Shown: positions 58,580-64,000 of the stretch, piece after piece | How the letters are laid out: every line of letters starts with the position of its first letter | How positions within the stretch are numbered: position 1 is the stretch's first letter | NCBI RefSeq assembly: GCF_021602025.1 | Contig: NZ_BQHW01000015.1 | Location: 1 to 64,000, forward strand | Source: Pseudomonas ceruminis | GTDB taxonomy: Bacteria; Pseudomonadota; Gammaproteobacteria; Pseudomonadales; Pseudomonadaceae | Direction: 5' to 3' | Length of the DNA stretch: 64,000 nt | Notes under the pieces: model-generated | The model's input: only the letters and a program-made list of their open reading frames with translations | The model's database searches: none | What the model was told of the DNA's origin: nothing | Position numbers and translations under genes: made by a program

Positions 58580-58764
58580 TTCGGACACTCCTTCGAGTCT
58601 GATTACGAGGCAGCGTTTCCTTAGCTGCCCCGTAAAACTAGCGACTTGAGGGAGGTTGAGAAAGTGCGATGAACAACCGATTAGTTACCAAATCGAACAG
58701 CCGACAGTGCCAAATGAAACGCCCTGTAGGAGAGCGCCGCAAAGCATGAAGGTGCCTTCTGCGC

Positions 58765-60774
58765 TTACCGATCCTGGCGCTGCTGCTGGTAAACCCAATC
58801 GACGATCTCCCCTTCCGGCGCATAGCCGCTGACCAGCTCGCGCAGCAGTTGCCGCACCCGGGTGAAGTCATCCTCCGCCACCGCCTTGAACAACGTGCCC
58901 AGGCGCTCCCTCAACAGGTCCCAGGCGACGTAGTCTTCGTTGGCGGCCATGATCATCGGGTGCGCGGTAGGGGAAACATCATCGCCAATCAGCAGTTCTT
59001 CATAGAGCTTCTCACCGGGGCGCAGCCCGCTGAATTCGATAGCGATGTCGCCATGGGGGTTACTCGCGTTACGCACACTGAAACCGGACAGGTGAATCAT
59101 TTTTTCCGCCAGTTCCACGATCTTTACCGGTTCGCCCATATCCAGCACGAACACATCACCGCCCTGCCCCATGGCACCGGCCTGAACGACCAACTGCGCC
59201 GCCTCGGGGATGGTCATGAAGTAACGCGTGATCTTGGGGTGGGTAACCGTCAGTGGGCCACCGGCTTTGATCTGCTGGTGGAACAACGGAATCACCGAGC
59301 CCGAGGAGCCCAGCACATTGCCGAACCGCACCATGGTGAAGCGGGTTTTGTTCACGCGTGAAATCTTGCCACTGTCACCGTACATCACCGGCGCCGCTTC
59401 GCGGCTCAGCGCTTGCAGAATCAGCTCGGAAAGCCGTTTGGAGCTGCCCATCACATTGGTCGGGCGCACGGCCTTGTCGGTGGAGATGAGCACGAAGTTG
59501 GCCACGCCCGATTGCAGGGCCGCCTGCGCGGTGCAGAGGGTGCCAAACACGTTGTTCAGAATGCCCTCCGCCACGTTGTGTTCGACCATCGGCACATGTT
59601 TGTAGGCGGCGGCATGGTAGACCGTGTCCACCTGCCAGGTGCTCATCACATCGGCCAGATGATGCTGATTACGCACCGAGCCCAGTATCGGCAGCAGGCG
59701 CACCGACAGCGATTCCCGCGCCGCGCGCTGTTCCAGTTCACTGAGGATGCTGTACAGGTTGAACTCGCTGTGATCGAACAGCAGCAAGGTCGTTGGCCCC
59801 GACCCGATGATCTGACGGCACAACTCGGCGCCAATCGAGCCCCCCGCACCGGTCACCAGCACGGTTTGTTTCTTGATGCAGCGTTCCAGCAAGTCTTCCT
59901 GCGCGGGCACCGGGTCGCGCCCCAGTAAATCGGCAATGTCGACGTCCTGAATGTCGTCGACTTTCACCCGCCCGCTGGCCAGGTCGGCAAATGCCGGCAC
60001 ACTGCGCACATGCAAGGGGTACGGCTCGAGGAACGCGAGGATCTCCTTGCGGCGGGCCCGTGAGGCCGATGGCAGTGCCAGCAGGATTTCCTGCGCCCCG
60101 GTTTCCTTGATCATCTGTTCAAGGTGCTTGGGCTTGTACACCTGCAGGCCGGAGATAACCCGGTTGGCAAGGTCGCCATCATCGTCGATGAATGCAACGG
60201 GCCGCATCGCCCGCCCCATGCGCAACGCTGCCAACAGCTGATTGCCGGCTGTGCCGGCGCCATAGATAGCGACCCTGACCTGGCCATCATCGCGGTTGGC
60301 GAAAGGAATCTGGTGGGCACCGGTAAACCAGTCCCCCAAAAAATACTGGCGCATGATCAGGCGCAGGCCCCCGATGATCACCAGGCTCAGCCACCAATAG
60401 TTGAAGATGATCGAGCGCGGCACGATGACCTTGTGGTTACTGTACCAATACACCACCACCGCAAGAATCAGCGAGGACAAGGTGACAGCCTTGATAATGG
60501 CGATCAGCGCATCATTGCCGAAGTAGCGCATCACCGCCCGGTACATGCCAAAACGGATGAACAACGGGATTGCAACTGCTGGGGCTGCCAGGAACAGCCA
60601 CGTGTGTTCGACGATAGGGTTGTACATCTCATCGATACCCAAGCGCACGATGAACGACAACCACAAGGCGAACCAGATCAGCAGGACGTCAGTGCACACC
60701 TGTATCAGGCGCTTCTGCCGTCGAGACAGGTTCACCAGGTACTGGCGGACCCTGTCTTTGCTCGCTTCACTCAT
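58765..60774 (-). CDS. wbpM: UDP-N-acetylhexosamine 4,6-dehydratase, WbpM-like
   Basis: A 669-residue membrane enzyme that starts synthesis of dideoxy amino sugars for O-antigen. Four TM helices lie in about 20-130, a CoA_binding_3 Rossmann domain at about 145-260 (IYGAGTAGNQLL) and the dehydratase domain from about 290 (VTGAGGSIG). As in WbpM the usual Tyr of YxxxK is Met: M442 and K446 in NVMGSSKR. AGGAG precedes ATG. It is last in the O-antigen gene group here. Confidence 0.93.
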   Translation of the reverse strand: MSEASKDRVRQYLVNLSRRQKRLIQVCTDVLLIWFALWLSFIVRLGIDEMYNPIVEHTWLFLAAPAVAIPLFIRFGMYRAVMRYFGNDALIAIIKAVTLSSLILAVVVYWYSNHKVIVPRSIIFNYWWLSLVIIGGLRLIMRQYFLGDWFTGAHQIPFANRDDGQVRVAIYGAGTAGNQLLAALRMGRAMRPVAFIDDDGDLANRVISGLQVYKPKHLEQMIKETGAQEILLALPSASRARRKEILAFLEPYPLHVRSVPAFADLASGRVKVDDIQDVDIADLLGRDPVPAQEDLLERCIKKQTVLVTGAGGSIGAELCRQIIGSGPTTLLLFDHSEFNLYSILSELEQRAARESLSVRLLPILGSVRNQHHLADVMSTWQVDTVYHAAAYKHVPMVEHNVAEGILNNVFGTLCTAQAALQSGVANFVLISTDKAVRPTNVMGSSKRLSELILQALSREAAPVMYGDSGKISRVNKTRFTMVRFGNVLGSSGSVIPLFHQQIKAGGPLTVTHPKITRYFMTIPEAAQLVVQAGAMGQGGDVFVLDMGEPVKIVELAEKMIHLSGFSVRNASNPHGDIAIEFSGLRPGEKLYEELLIGDDVSPTAHPMIMAANEDYVAWDLLRERLGTLFKAVAEDDFTRVRQLLRELVSGYAPEGEIVDWVYQQQRQDR

Positions 60775-60878
60775 CCGGTTCTCCTGTTTTGCAAATCGCC
60801 CTGATCATAGGGCCGTTGGCCTGCCAGCCAAACCGCACATTCAACACCTTTGTGCGAAGCCCAATCCGTCCGGCCATG

Positions 60879-61883
60879 TTACTCACGTTTACCTGCACGA
60901 TATTTGATCGCCAGCAGTGTAAGAGGCCCATAGGCCACCAAGGTTCCCACTGCACCATCGAGTTGCAGTACCACCACCGCAACGGCAATGGGCAGCAACC
61001 AGCCAAGGTTGATGGCTGCCACGGCCAGGCTTACAGGCAAATGGCTGCCGTACTGGCGCGACGCATGCTGGTAGGCGTGACTGCGATGGGCCTCATAGAC
61101 CTTTTCGCCACGCAACAGACGCCGAACCAGGGTGAACGTGGCATCGACCACGAACACACCCAAAAGTATTAACCACCCCCAGAAGAGTAGCGGGTTTATC
61201 CAGCCTGCCTGCAACGCCAGCAAACCCAGCACGATCCCCAGGAAACCACTGCCCGCATCGCCCATGAAGATCCGGGCCGGGGGGAAGTTCCAGAACAGGA
61301 ACCCCGCCACCGTCGCCGCCAGCAGCAGCGGTAGCCAGAGTGCCTGGGTATTGCCTGTAAGCCAGTACAGCAGGCAGCCACCCAAACAGGCACAAATGGC
61401 CTCAATGCTGGCCAGCCCATCGATGCCGTCCATGAAATTGTAGAGATTGAGCAACCACACCAGGTACAACGCCCCGAGCATCGCGCCTAGCCAGGCCAGG
61501 TCCAGCTGCAGCCCGAACAGCGTGAGCGGGGGCATACCCCCAAGCCAGTACAACCCCCACCCTGCTGCCAGGAAATGCCCGAGCAAGCGCCAGCGGGCGG
61601 CGATGTGGCCGTGGTCGTCCATGAAGCCGATCAGCGCAACCAGGCCTGCGGCCCCCAAAACACCGACCAGCAGCGCCGTTGGCACTACCCCGCTCCAGCC
61701 CAGCACCAGCATGGCGATCAGGAATGACATGACAAACGCCACGCCGCCACCGCGCGGTGTTGGCAAGGTGTGCGAACTGCGGGCATTGGGAATGTCCAGC
61801 AGGCTGCGGGACAAGGCGTAACGGCGCAGCGCTGCGGTCATTGCCAGGGAGGCGAGGCCTGCGGCCAGAATCAGCCAGCTCAT
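60879..61883 (-). CDS. wbpL: Undecaprenyl-phosphate sugar-1-phosphate transferase, WbpL-like
   Basis: A 334-residue polytopic protein (about 11 TMs) of the MraY/WecA/WbpL family. It loads the first sugar of O-antigen onto undecaprenyl phosphate. The motifs NFMDGIDG and FMGDAGSGFLG with the HRSHAYQH loop are complete. Its ATG overlaps the stop of the epimerase (ATGA), so translation is coupled. Confidence 0.93.
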   Translation of the reverse strand: MSWLILAAGLASLAMTAALRRYALSRSLLDIPNARSSHTLPTPRGGGVAFVMSFLIAMLVLGWSGVVPTALLVGVLGAAGLVALIGFMDDHGHIAARWRLLGHFLAAGWGLYWLGGMPPLTLFGLQLDLAWLGAMLGALYLVWLLNLYNFMDGIDGLASIEAICACLGGCLLYWLTGNTQALWLPLLLAATVAGFLFWNFPPARIFMGDAGSGFLGIVLGLLALQAGWINPLLFWGWLILLGVFVVDATFTLVRRLLRGEKVYEAHRSHAYQHASRQYGSHLPVSLAVAAINLGWLLPIAVAVVVLQLDGAVGTLVAYGPLTLLAIKYRAGKRE

Positions 61884-62848
61884 GAATGATGGGTATCCAG
61901 GAAAGATCGAGCGGTCATGTTCAGTCCTTGCTCAACTGAGCAGGGCGGGGTCCAGCCCAGCACCTCGCGGTTCTTGGCGATGTCCACCTGCAATGAACCC
62001 AGCAGGCGCTGGGCAAGGTCGCCACGGCCCAGCAGCCCTGCCGTCACGCGCAGCAAGCCAGGCGGGACGGGCAGCAAACGTGCCGGGCGACCTAGTGCAC
62101 GGCCCAAGGTACGCAGCAGCCGGCTCAACGAGACATCGTCGCCGTCGCTTGCCAGGAACGTCTGGTTGGCAGCCTGGGGATGGTCGATGCAAGTCACGAT
62201 CAGGTCGACCAGGTTGTCTATGCCCACCAGGCTGCGGCGGTTATCCACGGCCCCGAACGGCAGCGGCACGCCGCGGTGTACCCAGCGCATCATGCTCTGG
62301 AAGTTGGCTTTGACGCCTGGCCCATAAACCAGTACCGGGCGGATCACCACCACTTGCATGCCAGTGGCCGCGGCCAATTGGTGCAAACCCTGCTCTGCTT
62401 CGTGCTTGGAGATGCCATAGGCATCCTGGGGTGCCGGCAGGTCGTCTGCACACAAGGGCTGGCCAGGCTGGCTGAGTTCACCGTTGACCTTGATCGAACT
62501 GATGAAGATAAAGCGCCGCACGCCGGCTGCTGCCGCCTGACGGGCCAGGCTCAGGGTACCTTCGACATTGACACGGCGAAACTCGGCCAGGCTGTCGGCG
62601 GCGGTTTCCTGCATCACATGCACGCGCGCTGCGGCATGCACCACTGCATCGACACTGGCGAGGGCCGGCGCCCAATCGGTTGACGCAGTCATTTCGCCCA
62701 CGGCTACGCCCGCGATCTCGGCCGGGCCGGTGCCGCCCGTGCGCAACGCCGCACGGGCGGCATAGTCGCCCAGTGTGGCAAGCTTGCGGCATACAGCACT
62801 GCCAACGAAACCGCTGGCACCGGTGACAAGAATGGTGCGTCTATCCAT
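61880..62848 (-). CDS. NAD-dependent sugar epimerase/dehydratase (WbpV-like)
   Basis: A 322-residue extended SDR. The NAD motif TGASGFVG is at 9-16, the catalytic Ser in FISSIKVNGE and YGISK gives Tyr/Lys. It fits UDP-4-keto-6-deoxy-HexNAc 4-reductase or epimerase steps for FucNAc/QuiNAc, next to WbpM in other pseudomonads. The exact sugar is inferred from context. It overlaps wbpL by 4 nt. Confidence 0.9.
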   Translation of the reverse strand: MDRRTILVTGASGFVGSAVCRKLATLGDYAARAALRTGGTGPAEIAGVAVGEMTASTDWAPALASVDAVVHAAARVHVMQETAADSLAEFRRVNVEGTLSLARQAAAAGVRRFIFISSIKVNGELSQPGQPLCADDLPAPQDAYGISKHEAEQGLHQLAAATGMQVVVIRPVLVYGPGVKANFQSMMRWVHRGVPLPFGAVDNRRSLVGIDNLVDLIVTCIDHPQAANQTFLASDGDDVSLSRLLRTLGRALGRPARLLPVPPGLLRVTAGLLGRGDLAQRLLGSLQVDIAKNREVLGWTPPCSVEQGLNMTARSFLDTHHS

Positions 62849-62886
62849 GAGTGATCATCCAGCCCGTGGGCATTACAAGCATCGAC

Positions 62887-62912
62887 TGGCGGGCAAACCC
62901 GCTCCCACCGGC
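62887..62912. repeat. REP-like sequence between wbp genes
   Basis: tggcgggcaaacccgctcccaccgg resembles one half of the P. putida REP (gcgggtaaacccgctcctac). It lies in the 84-bp gap inside the gene group. Confidence 0.5.
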
Positions 62913-62932
62913 CCCCGCACAATCAAACAAGG

Positions 62933-64000
62933 TTACCTGCCCTTCAACAGGCTGCGGTAAAGCTCGGCATAGGCGCTGACCATGGCAGGCGCCGTGAACA
63001 CCTCTTCATAACGCTGCTGCGCCTTGGCGCCCATGGCCTGTGCCATGGCCGGGTCAGCCCACAGACGCTGCATGGCCTGCGCCAGCGCGCCGGCATCGCG
63101 GGGCGGCACCACCAGGCCAGTCTGGTCGGCCAGGTTGATGAAGGTGGTACCCGAGCCCATCTCGCAGGAGATCAGCGGCTTGCCGTACATCGCCGCCTCA
63201 AGCAACGAGATGCCGAACGACTCGGAGCGCAGGTGCGACGGGAACACGAACCCGTAGCACAGTTCCAGCAGCGCGGCCTTGTCGTCGTCAGGCAACCCGC
63301 CAAGAAAATACACATGGCTCAGGCCCAGCGCGGCAGCTTGCTGCTTGAGTTCGGCCTCCAGGAAGCCGCCGCCCATTATCACTACCGGCAAGCCGTTTAT
63401 TTTCGCGGCTTGCAGCAGGTAGTCCAGGCCCTTGTAGTAGCGCAACGCGCCAACGAACAGGAAAAAACGCTCGCCCAGCCGTGCCCGCCAATACGCCAGC
63501 TTTTCGACGGACGCCTTGGGGTACGTTGCCCGGTCCAGGCCATAGGGGATGATCGCAACCTTGTCCTTGAAGCGCGTCAGTACCGGGCTGTGGGCCGCGT
63601 AGTTGGGCGACGAGGCAACCACCCTGTCGACGCTGGAGAAGAAGCGGTTCATCAGCGGCTGGTAGAGCTTGAGCAGCCACTTCTGCTTGACGATATCCGA
63701 GTGGTAGCTCACCACGGTGGGCTTGTTCAGCCGCGTGATGAAATGCACCAGGTCCATGTAGGGCCAGGGGAAATGGTAATGCACGATGTCTGCCTGCCTG
63801 GCCAGCTCGGCAAAGTCCTTGAGCGCCGACAGCGAGAAACCGGTAGACGCCAGGTGCAGGTCGAGCTTGGCGCGGTGGGTCAGGTGGTTGCCCACCGGTT
63901 CCCCGCGTGCAGCCCCGCGGTTGCTGAGGTACAACACCTGCGAATCGATACCTTGGGCCCGGCCACCTTCAGCGATCTGGAAAATGACCTGCTCGATACC
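62933..64000 (-). CDS. Glycosyltransferase family 4 protein, 5' end outside the window
   Basis: The frame is open to the window edge, so the first residues are missing; 355 codons are visible, with GIEQVIFQIAEGG as the first readable residues. GT-B glycosyltransferase: acceptor half with DIVHYHFPWPYMD; donor half with LFVGALRYYKGLDYLL and HLRSESFGISLLEAAMYGKP, the EX7E-like sugar-nucleotide site. It probably adds a sugar to the O-antigen unit. It is upstream of the epimerase, same strand. Confidence 0.9.
   Translation of the reverse strand, partial: GIEQVIFQIAEGGRAQGIDSQVLYLSNRGAARGEPVGNHLTHRAKLDLHLASTGFSLSALKDFAELARQADIVHYHFPWPYMDLVHFITRLNKPTVVSYHSDIVKQKWLLKLYQPLMNRFFSSVDRVVASSPNYAAHSPVLTRFKDKVAIIPYGLDRATYPKASVEKLAYWRARLGERFFLFVGALRYYKGLDYLLQAAKINGLPVVIMGGGFLEAELKQQAAALGLSHVYFLGGLPDDDKAALLELCYGFVFPSHLRSESFGISLLEAAMYGKPLISCEMGSGTTFINLADQTGLVVPPRDAGALAQAMQRLWADPAMAQAMGAKAQQRYEEVFTAPAMVSAYAELYRSLLKGR

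Overview
The window reads as chromosomal DNA of a fluorescent Pseudomonas, most likely the P. putida group. Evidence: GC-rich, densely packed genes with AGGA/GGAG ribosome sites; EF-P with arginine at position 32 next to its rhamnosyltransferase EarP; P. putida-style REP palindromes (the tcgcggg / cccgcga type); and a gene order known from Pseudomonas (sagS-gpx-msrB-alaA-htpX, deaD, aroF-II, ohrR-ohr-efp-earP, pyrF, wbpM-wbpL). I see no phage, insertion sequence, CRISPR array or toxin-antitoxin pair. This is mostly core genome.

Layout. 1-880: tRNA operon (Glu-Gly-Glu-Gly-Gly, minus strand) with a strong stringent-type promoter and a terminator. 1-10.7 kb: redox and envelope quality control: free-methionine-sulfoxide reductase with an AAA ATPase, the hybrid kinase SagS, glutathione peroxidase, MsrB, AlaA aminotransferase, HtpX protease, thiopurine methyltransferase and a YgiD dioxygenase. 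10.8-19.4 kb: DeaD RNA helicase with a long structured leader, a spermidine-synthase-like protein, class II DAHP synthase, a YcaQ-type DNA glycosylase, a TauE exporter and two LysR regulators. 19.4-23.3 kb: OhrR/Ohr peroxide defence, EF-P/EarP and a GreA-like protein. 23.4-32.4 kb: LysR/SDR pair, MFS exporter, tRNA-Ser, crotonase, PlsC acyltransferase, CorA, a glutamine amidotransferase and a cytochrome c. 32.4-43.5 kb: RraB-like protein, LtaS-like sulfatase, ZIP transporter, ankyrin protein, a DUF3509 gene with a complete sigma54 promoter layout, an acireductone-dioxygenase-like cupin/MFS operon, AroC and an alpha/beta hydrolase. 43.5-57.8 kb: PrmB, isochorismatase-like hydrolase, Smr protein, FolE, glutaredoxin, GST, BenE, a chemoreceptor, MocR/MFS pair, SDR, CurA-like reductase, KdsA and PyrF. 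58-64 kb: small membrane protein, ComEA, then the end of an O-antigen cluster (WbpM, WbpL, epimerase, glycosyltransferase cut by the window edge).

How the genes work together. Several loci repair or sense oxidative damage (MsrC, Gpx, MsrB, OhrR/Ohr, glutaredoxin, GST). AroF-II and AroC feed the shikimate pathway. EarP modifies the EF-P encoded next to it. KdsA (Kdo synthesis) and the wbp genes both contribute to lipopolysaccharide. Many transcription units are divergent regulator/target pairs, and convergent gene ends are repeatedly closed by perfect palindromes.

The most notable non-coding signal is at 38031-38197. Three TGCA-N3-TGCA dyads, a perfect IHF consensus and a -24/-12 promoter lie in order upstream of the DUF3509 gene. 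This predicts control by an unidentified sigma54 enhancer-binding protein. Family assignments rest on motif recognition only; no database search was run.
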